Shown here piece by piece: positions 8,043 through 16,541 of a DNA stretch of 64,000 nucleotides (position 1 is the first letter of the stretch; each line of letters begins with the position of its first letter). Both the position numbers and the translations under genes were made by a program. This stretch comes from Lachnospiraceae bacterium (GTDB lineage: Bacteria; Bacillota; Clostridia; Lachnospirales; Lachnospiraceae). The notes beneath the pieces are model-generated. The model was not told the DNA's origin. It searched no databases and worked only from the letters and a program-made list of their open reading frames with translations. The DNA lies in contig JALESH010000086.1 of the NCBI GenBank assembly GCA_022781985.1, positions 1-64,000 of the forward strand, read 5' to 3'.

Positions 8043-8805
8043 GAAAAAAATAGTAATTATCACCGGTGCTTCCTCGGGGCTGGGATGGGAGTTTGCCCTG
8101 CAGTTAGATCAGATTCTGCACAGAACGGATGAGATCTGGCTGATTGCCCGGCGTAAGGAGCGGCTGGTCAGGCTGGCCAGGCAGCTGGATATCCCGTCCA
8201 GAACCATTGCGCTGGATGTAACGAAAGCAGAAGAACTGCTGGCTCTTAAGAAGCTTCTGGAAATAGAGGAGGTAAGCATCCGTATGCTGATCAACTGCGC
8301 CGGTTTTGGGCTGATGGGGCAGTTTGCAGACCTGGATATAGAAGAACAGGTGAATATGTTGGAGGTCAACTGTAAGGCATTGGTGCGGATGACTCATCAC
8401 TGTCTGCCCTATATGTGCAGAAACAGCCGAATTATCCAGCTTGCTTCCAGTGCGGCCTTCCTGCCCCAGAAAAATTTTGCTGTCTATGCAGCCAGCAAAG
8501 CTTTTGTACTCAGCTTTTCCAGAGCACTGGGGGAGGAGCTGAAGAAGAAGCAGATCTGGGTGACGGCGGTATGTCCCGGTCCGGTGGATACAGAATTTTT
8601 TGATATAGCAGAGAAATACGGATCTTCTCTGGCGGTGAAGAGGCTGACGATGGTATCCGCTGAGAGAGTGGTTCGGGAAGCCCTCGCCGCCTCCGGAAAA
8701 AGGAAGGAGGTATCCGTTTGCAGCCTGCCGATACAGGCCTTTCAGGTGCTGTCAAAGACGGTTCCCCATTCCTGGATCATGGGGTTGATGAGCCTGCTGA
8801 AATAA
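8029..8805 (+). CDS. Short-chain dehydrogenase/reductase
   Basis: A classical SDR oxidoreductase of 258 residues with a Rossmann fold. The cofactor loop is TGASSGLGWEF, the structural motif NCAG replaces NNAG, and the catalytic serine, tyrosine and lysine are in LASSAAF and YAASKAF. PGPVDTEFF follows the active site, as in DltE/YqjQ-like SDRs that use NADP(H). The start at 8029 is chosen over an earlier ATG because GGGAAGGGA precedes it and the SDR fold begins directly after it. It overlaps the radical SAM gene upstream. The substrate is unknown. Confidence 0.88.
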   Translation: MSGNKKKIVIITGASSGLGWEFALQLDQILHRTDEIWLIARRKERLVRLARQLDIPSRTIALDVTKAEELLALKKLLEIEEVSIRMLINCAGFGLMGQFADLDIEEQVNMLEVNCKALVRMTHHCLPYMCRNSRIIQLASSAAFLPQKNFAVYAASKAFVLSFSRALGEELKKKQIWVTAVCPGPVDTEFFDIAEKYGSSLAVKRLTMVSAERVVREALAASGKRKEVSVCSLPIQAFQVLSKTVPHSWIMGLMSLLK

Positions 8806-8824
8806 GCAGGAATCAAGAAAGCTG

Positions 8825-9424
8825 ATGAAAGGAGCATGGTTGTCAAAATACATGAACAGAGGCAAGTCATTTAAGGGGGAGTTTAAGTACATTGAAAGTC
8901 AGAGAAAGAGGGTCATTCTCAGGACGGCCCTGCTGTTTGGCATCTCCCTGGCTCTTTTGGCCATAGGCATATGGTCTGCAGGAGACAAGAGGAATATGCT
9001 TACGGTGGTGGCCGTACTGGGCTGTCTTCCTGCCAGTAAGAGTGCTGTAAACATGATCATATTTCTGAGGGCAAGAGGCTGCTCTCAGAAGGTCTGGGAG
9101 CAGGTTCAGAAGCATTCTCAGGGACTGTCCCAGCTCTGGGATCTGGTTTTTACATCCTATGACAAAAATTATCAGGTGAGCCATATGGCAGTGAAGGGAA
9201 ATGTGATCCTGGGCATTACAGAGGATCCGGGGTGTGATGCCAGGGGCTGTGAAAGTCATCTGGACACCTATTTGAAGCAGGGCGGCTGCAGGAGCGCTGT
9301 TGTGAAGATCTATCAGGATGTTCAGAAATATTGTGAAGCCCTTGAGAATCTGAAAAAACAGGAGACTGACCCTGATGGGCAGGCGGAGGAGATCGTGGAG
9401 AATCTGATTGCTATTGCGCTTTAA
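8825..9424 (+). CDS. Uncharacterised membrane protein (two predicted TM segments)
   Basis: A 199-residue protein I do not recognise. A basic N-terminus (about 1-34) is followed by two hydrophobic stretches, about residues 36-53 (ILRTALLFGISLALLAIGIW) and 58-76, and then a soluble C-terminal domain of about 110 residues that ends in an acidic helix. No catalytic motif is visible. It lies 19 bp after the SDR gene and 33 bp before an RluA-type pseudouridine synthase, probably in the same operon. A membrane-anchored cytoplasmic domain is the most that can be said. Confidence 0.75.
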   Translation: MKGAWLSKYMNRGKSFKGEFKYIESQRKRVILRTALLFGISLALLAIGIWSAGDKRNMLTVVAVLGCLPASKSAVNMIIFLRARGCSQKVWEQVQKHSQGLSQLWDLVFTSYDKNYQVSHMAVKGNVILGITEDPGCDARGCESHLDTYLKQGGCRSAVVKIYQDVQKYCEALENLKKQETDPDGQAEEIVENLIAIAL

Positions 9425-9457
9425 AGTATGTAAAAAAAGAACAGGGGACAGGGCTGT

Positions 9458-10453
9458 ATGATAATCTTGAAAATCAACGAGAATGAAGGGGGGCAGAGAC
9501 TGGATAAGTTTCTGCGGAAATATTTAAAGGAGGCTCCGGAAAGCTTTCTGTATAAGATGCTGCGTAAGAAGAATATCACTTGTAACGGGAAAAAGGCAGA
9601 CGGCAGGGAGCTGCTTCACACCGGGGATGAGGTCAGGCTGTTTCTTTCCGATGAGACCATCATGAAGTTTGGAGGGAGGCTGCCTGAGGCTATCTGTAAG
9701 GTGTCAGGTGATGTAGAAGCATATCGGCAGGCCTATGACAGTCTGGGAGAGACTGAGACGGTATTTGAGAACGCTCATGTGCTGGTGGTGAATAAGCCGG
9801 CGGGAATACTGGCACAGAAGGCGGAGGCCGGAGATATTTCTCTGAATGAGTGGCTGATCGGCTACCTGCTGGAGAAGCAGGCAGTTACAGAGGAGGGGCT
9901 GCATACCTTCAGGCCATCGGTCTGCAACCGGCTGGACAGAAATACCAGCGGTCTGGTGATCTGTGGGAAGACACTGGCGGGAAGCCAGCGGATGGGCAGG
10001 CTGCTCAAGGACAGAACACTTCATAAATATTATCATACTTATGTAAGGGGAGCGGTCAGGGAGGCATCTAGGCTGGAGGGATATCTCAGGAAGGATGGCC
10101 GGGTAAATAAGGCGGCCCTGGTCACGAAAGGGGAGGATGCTTCTTATATTGTGACAGAGTATAAGCCTCTTAGGGTTTATTCTGACAGGACGCTGCTGGA
10201 GGTCAGGCTGGTGACGGGAAAGACGCATCAGATCAGACTTCATCTTGCAGCTGTTGGCCACCCACTTCTGGGGGATTATAAATATGGCGACAGGCAGTTC
10301 AACGATTATTATAAGAAGAAGTATCAGATACGCAGCCAGCTTCTTCATGCCTGCCGGCTGGAGTTTCCGCCTATGGAGGGAGAATTTGCAGATCTGTCCG
10401 GATTGGTGCTGACAGCCAGGCCCCCGGAAATCTTCCGGGTGCTGGAGCATTAG
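9458..10453 (+). CDS. RluA-family RNA pseudouridine synthase (RluC-like)
   Basis: The enzyme isomerises uridine to pseudouridine in structured RNA, probably 23S rRNA. An S4-like RNA-binding region occupies about residues 1-70 (GGQRLDKFLRKYL, LYKMLRKKNITCNGKK). The catalytic domain has NKPAGILAQ, the active-site aspartate in CNRLDRNTSGLVI, and the KTHQIRLHLAAVGHPLLGD motif. Its 331 residues are typical of RluC/RluD-type enzymes. A second, more RluD-like member lies at 37.5-38.4 kb on the other strand. The exact target uridine cannot be inferred. Confidence 0.92.
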   Translation: MIILKINENEGGQRLDKFLRKYLKEAPESFLYKMLRKKNITCNGKKADGRELLHTGDEVRLFLSDETIMKFGGRLPEAICKVSGDVEAYRQAYDSLGETETVFENAHVLVVNKPAGILAQKAEAGDISLNEWLIGYLLEKQAVTEEGLHTFRPSVCNRLDRNTSGLVICGKTLAGSQRMGRLLKDRTLHKYYHTYVRGAVREASRLEGYLRKDGRVNKAALVTKGEDASYIVTEYKPLRVYSDRTLLEVRLVTGKTHQIRLHLAAVGHPLLGDYKYGDRQFNDYYKKKYQIRSQLLHACRLEFPPMEGEFADLSGLVLTARPPEIFRVLEH

Positions 10454-10541
10454 AGCCTGTTTGAAAATTTATTTCCCCAATCTGTAGACCCGCTTGGCGG
10501 CATATTTACACCGGATTTTGAAAGGAGCATGGTAATAAAAA

Positions 10542-11075
10542 ATGGCGACCTGGAATTCCAGAGGCTTAAGAGGCTCTACCTTAGAGGATCTGATCAACAG
10601 AACCAATGAAAAATATTTAGAGGGCGGGCTGGCATTGATCCAGAAGATTCCTACCCCCATTACGCCTATCACAATAGATAAGGAAAGCCGTCATATTACG
10701 CTGGCTTATTTCGGGCAGAAGAGTACTGTGGATTATATCGGTGCGGTGCAGGGGATTCCGGTCTGCTTTGATGCAAAGGAGTGCGCGGGAGATACCTTTG
10801 CCCTTCAGAATATTCATGAGCATCAGGTGGAATTTATGAAGCAGTTTGAAAAGCAGGGCGGAATTGCCTTTTTTCTTATCTATTATACGGGACGGGACAT
10901 TTTTTATTATCTTCCCTACGAGATGCTGCGGTTTTTCTGGGATCGGGCCAGAGAGGGGGGGCGCAGGAGCTTTCGCTTCGATGAATTGAATCCGGCCTAT
11001 ATTATGCCGAAAAAGCACGGGGTTCTGGTACCCTATCTGGATATGCTGCAGCAGGATCTGGAGGACAGGGAATAA
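10542..11075 (+). CDS. recU: Holliday junction resolvase RecU
   Basis: RecU is the Firmicutes resolvase that cuts four-way DNA junctions during recombination and chromosome segregation. The protein shows the family start region WNSRGLRGSTLEDLINRTN, the catalytic acidic residues in STVDYIGAVQG and CFDAKEC (PD-(D/E)xK fold, with the lysine of DAKE), and a conserved HQVEFM segment. Its 177 residues are slightly shorter than Bacillus RecU, mainly at the N-terminus. AAAGGAG lies upstream. In many Firmicutes recU neighbours a penicillin-binding protein; here it lies between a pseudouridine synthase and the histidine operon. Confidence 0.92.
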   Translation: MATWNSRGLRGSTLEDLINRTNEKYLEGGLALIQKIPTPITPITIDKESRHITLAYFGQKSTVDYIGAVQGIPVCFDAKECAGDTFALQNIHEHQVEFMKQFEKQGGIAFFLIYYTGRDIFYYLPYEMLRFFWDRAREGGRRSFRFDELNPAYIMPKKHGVLVPYLDMLQQDLEDRE

Positions 11076-11100
11076 CCTGCCGGAAGGATGGAGGTTTTGT

Positions 11101-11129
11101 TTGACAAAGAACCCTGTTTAGGATATACT
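11101..11129 (+). promoter_or_regulatory. Promoter of the histidine operon
   Basis: Consensus TTGACA (11101-11106) and TATACT (11124-11129) are separated by 17 bp. About 100 nt of AT-rich leader follow before hisZ. Confidence 0.8.
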
Positions 11130-11170
11130 ATCGGTAATTTATCATACTAATCCATTAACACGATAATCAA

Positions 11171-11202
11171 TTAGCACACTAACACTTTAAAATGATAAAG
11201 TG
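11171..11202. promoter_or_regulatory. Two adjacent palindromes in the his leader
   Basis: TTAG-caca-CTAA (11171-11182) is followed at once by CACTTTA-aaatga-TAAAGTG (11183-11202, perfect 7-bp arms). They lie downstream of the promoter and upstream of hisZ. No T-box or leader peptide rich in histidine codons is visible, so a DNA-binding repressor is the likeliest mode of control. The protein is not identifiable from here. Confidence 0.45.
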
Positions 11203-11235
11203 CAATAATCGAGTGAATGAAAGGATGCCGGATTC

Positions 11236-12357
11236 ATGAGTAAAAAATTAGTACATACTCCTGAGGGAGTGCGGGATATATATGGAATGGAGTATGCCAG
11301 AAAGCTGGCCATAGAGGGGATGGTGCTGGATAAGGTGAGAAGCTTCGGCTATGAGGATATTCAGACGCCTACCTTTGAATTTTTTGAAGTTTTCTCCAGG
11401 GAGGTTGGAACCACTCCCTCCAGAGAGCTATACAAGTTTTTTGACAAGGAGGGAAATACCCTGGTGCTGCGGCCTGATTTTACGCCCTCCATGGCCAGAT
11501 GCGCAGCCAAGTATTTTATGGATCAGAATGTGCCTATCCGTTTCTGCTATGAAGGAAATACCTTCAGCAATACCTCCAGCCTGCAGGGCAAGCTGAGGGA
11601 GGTGACCCAGATGGGAGCGGAGCTGATCGGTGATGCTTCTGTAGAGGCCGATGGGGAGATGGCAGCCATGGTTATAGAGGCGCTTCTGGAAACTGGACTG
11701 AAGGACTTCCAGCTGAGTATCGGCAACGTGGAGTATTTTAAGGGGATCTGTGAAGAGGCCGGTCTGGATGGGGAAACGGAGCTGGCACTGAGAGAATTCA
11801 TTTCCGGAAAGAATTATTTCGGTGCGGAGGAGCTTCTGTTGGAACGAAAGGTGGAAGCGGGCTATCGTGAGGTACTACTGAAGATCACGGATTTATTCGG
11901 TGCTGCGGAGGCTTTGGGACAGGCGAAAAGACTGGTAAGAAATCCCCGTTCTCTTCATGCTGTGGAGAGACTGGAGAAGCTTTATGAGGTATTGTGTCTC
12001 TACCAGGTAGAAAAATATGTTTCCTTCGACATGGGAATGCTGAGTAAGTATCAATATTATACTGGGGTAATCTATAAGGCATATACCTATGGAGTAGGAG
12101 ATGCTTTGGTAAAGGGAGGCAGGTATGATAATCTGCTCGGGCATTTCGGAAAGTCTGCACCGGCCATCGGCTTCATGGTGGTAATCGATGACCTTATGGC
12201 GGCCTTGGAGCGGCAGAATATCCCGGTGGTGCTGCCGGAAAAAGCAGTCGTACTGGAATACACAGATAAAAATTATAAAGAGGTGCTGGCTGAGGCGAGA
12301 CGGCTTCGAGGGGAGGGCCGGAAGGCAGTGGTGACGCAGAGGCACAGGGATGCCTGA
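11236..12357 (+). CDS. hisZ: ATP phosphoribosyltransferase regulatory subunit HisZ
   Basis: HisZ is a catalytically inactive paralogue of histidyl-tRNA synthetase that combines with short-form HisG to make an active, histidine-sensitive ATP phosphoribosyltransferase. The class II synthetase core is visible: TPEGVRDIYGMEYARK, VLRPDFTPSMARC, RFCYEGNTF, REVTQMGAELIG, and GVIYKAYTYGVGDALVKGGRYD. The anticodon-binding domain of a true HisRS is missing, as expected. At 373 residues it is on the short side for HisZ. First gene of the operon, 48 bp before hisG. Confidence 0.95.
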   Translation: MSKKLVHTPEGVRDIYGMEYARKLAIEGMVLDKVRSFGYEDIQTPTFEFFEVFSREVGTTPSRELYKFFDKEGNTLVLRPDFTPSMARCAAKYFMDQNVPIRFCYEGNTFSNTSSLQGKLREVTQMGAELIGDASVEADGEMAAMVIEALLETGLKDFQLSIGNVEYFKGICEEAGLDGETELALREFISGKNYFGAEELLLERKVEAGYREVLLKITDLFGAAEALGQAKRLVRNPRSLHAVERLEKLYEVLCLYQVEKYVSFDMGMLSKYQYYTGVIYKAYTYGVGDALVKGGRYDNLLGHFGKSAPAIGFMVVIDDLMAALERQNIPVVLPEKAVVLEYTDKNYKEVLAEARRLRGEGRKAVVTQRHRDA

Positions 12358-12405
12358 GATGGGCTGCCCGGTCTTGAGAAAATAGAGGAAGGAATGGAAT
12401 GCTGA

Positions 12406-13068
12406 ATGAATGAAAGGATACATAGTCAGGACGGACGATATCTGACTTTTGCCTTGGGCAAGGGACGGTTGGCCGATAAAACGCTGGAATTACTGGAAAA
12501 AACAGGAATAACCTGTGAAGAAATGAAGGATAAGGGCTCCAGAAAGCTGGTGTTTGTGAATGAAGAGCTGAAGCTGCGGTTTTTCCTGGCGAAGGGACCG
12601 GATGTCCCCACCTATGTGGAATATGGGGCAGCTGATATCGGAGTGGTGGGCAAGGATACCATCATGGAGGAGAACCGCAGGGTATATGAGGTATTGGATC
12701 TTGGGTTCGGAAAGTGCCGTATGTGCGTATGCGGACCGGAAGGTGCCAGAGAGCTTCTGAAGCACCATGAGATGATTCGTGTGGCCAGCAAATATCCCAA
12801 TATTGCAAAGGATTATTTTTACAACAAAAAGCATCAGACCGTGGATATAATTAAGCTGAACGGATCGGTGGAGCTGGGACCCATTGTGGAACTGTCGGAT
12901 GTCATCGTGGATATCGTGGAGACCGGCTCTACTCTGAGAGAAAACGGTCTGGATGTGCTGGAGGAAATCTGTCCCCTGTCCGCCAGGATGATCGTCAACC
13001 AGGTAAGCATGCAGATGCAGACAGAGAGGATAAAGAAGCTGATTCAGGATTTGCGTGAACACATTTAG
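12406..13068 (+). CDS. hisG: ATP phosphoribosyltransferase, short form
   Basis: Catalyses the first step of histidine synthesis, joining ATP and PRPP. Motifs include FALGKGRLADKTLELL, VPTYVEYGAADIGVVGKD, the FYNKKHQTVDIIKLNGSVE segment and the PRPP loop DIVETGSTLRENGL. Its 220 residues define the short form, which lacks the C-terminal regulatory domain and needs HisZ, encoded immediately upstream. The ATG at 12406 follows GAGGAAGGA at a slightly long distance. Confidence 0.95.
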   Translation: MNERIHSQDGRYLTFALGKGRLADKTLELLEKTGITCEEMKDKGSRKLVFVNEELKLRFFLAKGPDVPTYVEYGAADIGVVGKDTIMEENRRVYEVLDLGFGKCRMCVCGPEGARELLKHHEMIRVASKYPNIAKDYFYNKKHQTVDIIKLNGSVELGPIVELSDVIVDIVETGSTLRENGLDVLEEICPLSARMIVNQVSMQMQTERIKKLIQDLREHI

Positions 13069-13115
13069 AAAAAATATGATGCATCATTTTAATGAGGAAA
13101 GGCAGGGATACCTAT

Positions 13116-14408
13116 ATGAGAATCATAAAACTGAATGCCGAGACAAAAAAAGATCTGTTAAGCAGCCTTTTAAAAAGAAGCCCTGACAATTACAGTGAAT
13201 ATGAAGCTGCTGTGGCAGAGATCGTTGCCCAGGTTCGTGAGAAGGGGGATGAGGCTCTGTTTGCCTATACGGAGAAATTTGACCAATGCAGGATGGATGC
13301 TTCCGGTATCCGGGTGACGGAGGCTGAGGTGAAGGAAGCTTATCAGGCAGTGGACGCAGCGTTTGTTGAGGTGATGAAGAAAGCGGCAGAAAATATACGC
13401 ATTTTTCACAGCAGGCAGCGGAACAACTCCTGGATAGATATGAAGGAGGACGGCTCTATCCTGGGGCAGAAGCTGACACCTATCGGAACCTCCGGGGTCT
13501 ATGTACCGGGAGGTAGGGCGGCCTATCCCTCCAGTGTTCTGATGAATGTGATTCCGGCCAGGGTGGCCGGTGTGGGCAGGATTGTGATGGCTACGCCTCC
13601 GTCTCCGGACGGCAAGGTAAATCCGGGCACTCTGGTAGCAGCGGATATCGCAGGCGTGGATGAGGTATATAAGGCGGGCGGTGCTCAGGCGATCGCTGCC
13701 ATGGCCTTTGGGACGGAGAGTGTTCCCAAGGCGGATAAGATCACCGGACCCGGCAACATTTTCGTGGCCCTGGCCAAAAAGGCCTGCTTTGGCTATGTCA
13801 GCATAGATTCCATTGCTGGTCCCAGTGAGATCCTGGTGATTGCTGACGAAACAGCCAATCCCCGCGATGTGGCAGCGGATCTGCTGTCTCAGGCGGAGCA
13901 TGATGAGATGGCCAGTTCCATCCTGCTGACCACCAGTGAAAGGCTGGCAGAGGAGGTCAGCATCCGGGCAGAGCTGTTCAAAAATCAGCTTTCCAGAAAG
14001 GCTATTATGGAAAAATCCCTGGAAAATTACGGCTATATTCTGGTGGCAGACACCATGGAGGAGGTCATTGATGCAGCTAATGAAATTGCATCAGAGCATC
14101 TGGAGATCCTGACAGCCAATCCCTATGAGATTATGACGAAAATCAGGAATGCAGGAGCTATCTTTCTGGGAGAATATTCCTCAGAGCCCTTGGGAGATTA
14201 TTTTGCAGGACCCAACCACATCCTTCCTACCAATGGGACTGCCAAATTTTTCTCCCCTCTGAATGTGAATGACTTCATGAAAAAAACCAGCATCATCTCC
14301 TACTCCAGGGAGGCCCTGGAAGCGGTTCATAAGGATATTGAACTGTTCGCAGAAAGAGAAGGATTGACGGCTCATGCAAACTCTATTAAAGTAAGGTTTG
14401 AAGAGTAA
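13116..14408 (+). CDS. hisD: Histidinol dehydrogenase
   Basis: Oxidises histidinol to histidine in two NAD-dependent steps; zinc-dependent. Diagnostic segments are YVPGGRAAYPSSVLMN, AGGAQAIAAMAFGT, ITGPGNIFVALAK, SIAGPSEILVIAD, LSQAEHDEMASS and the C-terminal FAGPNHILPTNGTAKF. The upstream ATG at 13092 lacks a ribosome site, whereas AGGGA precedes the ATG at 13116 by seven bases, and MRIIKLN is the usual kind of start. The resulting 430 residues are normal. Third gene of the operon. Confidence 0.95.
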   Translation: MRIIKLNAETKKDLLSSLLKRSPDNYSEYEAAVAEIVAQVREKGDEALFAYTEKFDQCRMDASGIRVTEAEVKEAYQAVDAAFVEVMKKAAENIRIFHSRQRNNSWIDMKEDGSILGQKLTPIGTSGVYVPGGRAAYPSSVLMNVIPARVAGVGRIVMATPPSPDGKVNPGTLVAADIAGVDEVYKAGGAQAIAAMAFGTESVPKADKITGPGNIFVALAKKACFGYVSIDSIAGPSEILVIADETANPRDVAADLLSQAEHDEMASSILLTTSERLAEEVSIRAELFKNQLSRKAIMEKSLENYGYILVADTMEEVIDAANEIASEHLEILTANPYEIMTKIRNAGAIFLGEYSSEPLGDYFAGPNHILPTNGTAKFFSPLNVNDFMKKTSIISYSREALEAVHKDIELFAEREGLTAHANSIKVRFEE

Positions 14409-14431
14409 GGGGCCGGGAAAGGAAACGAAAT

Positions 14432-15022
14432 ATGAAACGGAGCGCGCAAGTAATGCGGAAGACCAGGGAAACAGATATCCTGATCAGCCTGGATCTGGAC
14501 GGAAGCGGCAAGGGAGACATCCATACAGGAATCGGCTTTTTGGATCATATGCTGGAGGGCTTTGCAAAACACGGATTCTTCGATTTGACTGTGAAAGTCA
14601 ATGGAGACCTGGAGGTGGACGGACACCATACAGCCGAGGATACGGGGATCGTACTGGGCCAGGCCATCAAGCAGGCTCTGGGGGATAAGGCAGGCATCAG
14701 ACGCTATGGCTCCTTTATCCTGCCCATGGATGAAACATTGGCCCTGTGTGCCATTGACCTCTGCGGCCGTCCTTATTTTGATTATCGGTGTACCTATACT
14801 GCAGAGAGGATCGGTGATCTGGATACCGAACTGATTCGGGAGTTTTTTTATGCGGTAGCCTACTCCGCAGGCATGAATCTTCATATCAGGATGCTGTCGG
14901 GCATCAATAACCATCATATGGCGGAAGCTACCTTTAAAGCCTTTGGAAAGGCGCTGGATGAGGCTGTGGCCAGGGACGGAAGGATCAGGGATGTGCTGAG
15001 CACCAAGGGAAGCCTGGCATAA
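14432..15022 (+). CDS. hisB: Imidazoleglycerol-phosphate dehydratase
   Basis: Dehydrates imidazole glycerol phosphate to imidazole acetol phosphate. The two manganese-binding histidine motifs are present: HMLEGFAKHGFFD with DGHHTAEDTGI, and SGINNHHMAEATFKAFGKAL. There is no N-terminal histidinol-phosphate phosphatase domain, as is usual outside enterobacteria. Its 196 residues are standard. Fourth gene of the operon, 23 bp after hisD. Confidence 0.95.
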   Translation: MKRSAQVMRKTRETDILISLDLDGSGKGDIHTGIGFLDHMLEGFAKHGFFDLTVKVNGDLEVDGHHTAEDTGIVLGQAIKQALGDKAGIRRYGSFILPMDETLALCAIDLCGRPYFDYRCTYTAERIGDLDTELIREFFYAVAYSAGMNLHIRMLSGINNHHMAEATFKAFGKALDEAVARDGRIRDVLSTKGSLA

Positions 15023-15120
15023 ATATATCCTTCAGGCAATACATATAAAACGAGGAATACCGAGGAGAACAGGATGGGAGGATGGGGTCTTTCATCTATG
15101 AAAGGAGCAGGGTTATTACA

Positions 15121-16416
15121 ATGAGCAGTGAGTATAAGAAATTGGTTCCATGTATCTATCTGTATAAAGGGAATGCGGTAAAGGATCTGTCAGATATCAC
15201 CATTATAGATACCAATCCGGTGAAGCTGGCCAAATTCTATGGAGACAACAATGCGGACGGTCTGATGGTTTTTGATATGTCAGACAGTGATAAGGAGCAT
15301 GAGGAGGCTCTGGATATCATAAAGGAGATCTGCAAGGAGGCTGAGATTCCGGTAACAGGCGCCGGAAACGTACACCGGATGGAGGATATCAAAAAGCTTC
15401 TGTATGCAGGCTGCAAAATGGCTGCGCTGAATTATTCCAGACCGGAAAATATCGCACTTACAGAAGAGGTATCCAAAAAATTCGGAAGGGAAAAGATCGC
15501 AGCCTGCTATAAGGAGACAGGTACTATTCTGAGGCATCAGGAGCTGATCGAGGAGTATGTGGGGGAGCTGGTACTGCTGGATGCCGGAGCTCTGAGGGAA
15601 AGTATGGGGAAATGGGAGGGTGAGACCGGTATCCTGGCCCTTCTTCCGGAGGTGTCCCTGGATAAGCTGATCACTATTCTTTCCACTCCTTCTATCTGCG
15701 GCATCACAGGCCATGCCGTCAATGAAAATGCCAGGGAGTTGGCGGATATCAAAGCTCTTTGCATGGAAAACGGGATAAAGGTGAATTCCTTCGAAACAGC
15801 TGTAAAATGGTCTGATTTTAAGAAGAATTCCGATGGCCATGTGCCGGTGGTGGTACAGGACTTTAAGACGGATGAGGTGCTGATGGTGGCTTATATGGAT
15901 GAGGAAGCCTATCATACCACCCTGCGCACCGGCAAGATGACCTATTACAGCCGGAGCCGGAATGAGCTTTGGGTCAAAGGAGACACCAGCGGACATTATC
16001 AGTACGTAAAATCCCTGACAGCTGACTGTGACATGGATACGATTCTGGCAAGGGTTTCCCAGACAGGGGCAGCCTGCCATACCGGAAGTCATTCCTGTTT
16101 CTTTCATGAAATTGTTAAAAAGGAGTATACGGAGACCAATCCGCTGAAGGTCTTCGAATCGGTGATGAGTGTGATCAAGGACAGAAAGATACATCCTAAG
16201 GAGGGATCTTATACCAACTATCTGTTTGATAAGGGGATTGACAAGATTCTGAAAAAAATGGGAGAGGAGGCTACGGAAATCGTGATTGCGGCCAAGAATC
16301 CCAACCCCAATGAGATTAAGTATGAAATCTCTGATTTTCTTTATCATATGATGGTCCTCATGGCGGAAAGGGGTGTCACCTGGGAGGAAATCGTAGAGGA
16401 GCTTGCAAAGCGGTAG
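15121..16416 (+). CDS. hisIE: HisIE with an N-terminal HisF-like pseudoenzyme domain
   Basis: The C-terminal half is a normal bifunctional HisIE. Phosphoribosyl-AMP cyclohydrolase (about residues 215-320) is seen in [41 protein letters not shown] and [13 protein letters not shown]. Phosphoribosyl-ATP pyrophosphohydrolase (about 335-431) is seen in [16 protein letters not shown] and [12 protein letters not shown]. The first 210 residues form a TIM-barrel-like domain related to HisF/HisA ([31 protein letters not shown]). Both HisF catalytic aspartates appear replaced: IPCLD becomes VPCIY (Y13), and the AID motif aligns with AACY near residue 130. This half is therefore probably structural or regulatory. 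The start at 15121 has AAGGAG 13 bases upstream; an ATG at 15082 lacks spacing. Last gene of the operon. Confidence 0.92.
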   Translation: MSSEYKKLVPCIYLYKGNAVKDLSDITIIDTNPVKLAKFYGDNNADGLMVFDMSDSDKEHEEALDIIKEICKEAEIPVTGAGNVHRMEDIKKLLYAGCKMAALNYSRPENIALTEEVSKKFGREKIAACYKETGTILRHQELIEEYVGELVLLDAGALRESMGKWEGETGILALLPEVSLDKLITILSTPSICGITGHAVNENARELADIKALCMENGIKVNSFETAVKWSDFKKNSDGHVPVVVQDFKTDEVLMVAYMDEEAYHTTLRTGKMTYYSRSRNELWVKGDTSGHYQYVKSLTADCDMDTILARVSQTGAACHTGSHSCFFHEIVKKEYTETNPLKVFESVMSVIKDRKIHPKEGSYTNYLFDKGIDKILKKMGEEATEIVIAAKNPNPNEIKYEISDFLYHMMVLMAERGVTWEEIVEELAKR

Positions 16417-16433
16417 GTTAAACCGGAAGGTAT

Positions 16434-16478
16434 AAAGACAGGTGCTTCATTTCAGATGAAGTATCTGCCTTTATTTTT
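16434..16478 (+). terminator. Terminator of the histidine operon
   Basis: The stem CAGGTGCTTCAT / ATGAAGTATCTG (with G-U pairs) is flanked by AAAG and CTTT and followed by a run of T residues. Confidence 0.85.
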
Positions 16479-16541
16479 TTGCATAGTTTTAGTTTTTTTT
16501 AAATATACTTTCACAAAGTCGGTATACAGGGAAGTCTGCCT

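Noticed and set aside
11130-11235. T-box or attenuator in the his leader
   Set aside because: No T-box sequence, no run of histidine codons and no terminator hairpin before hisZ; only short palindromes.
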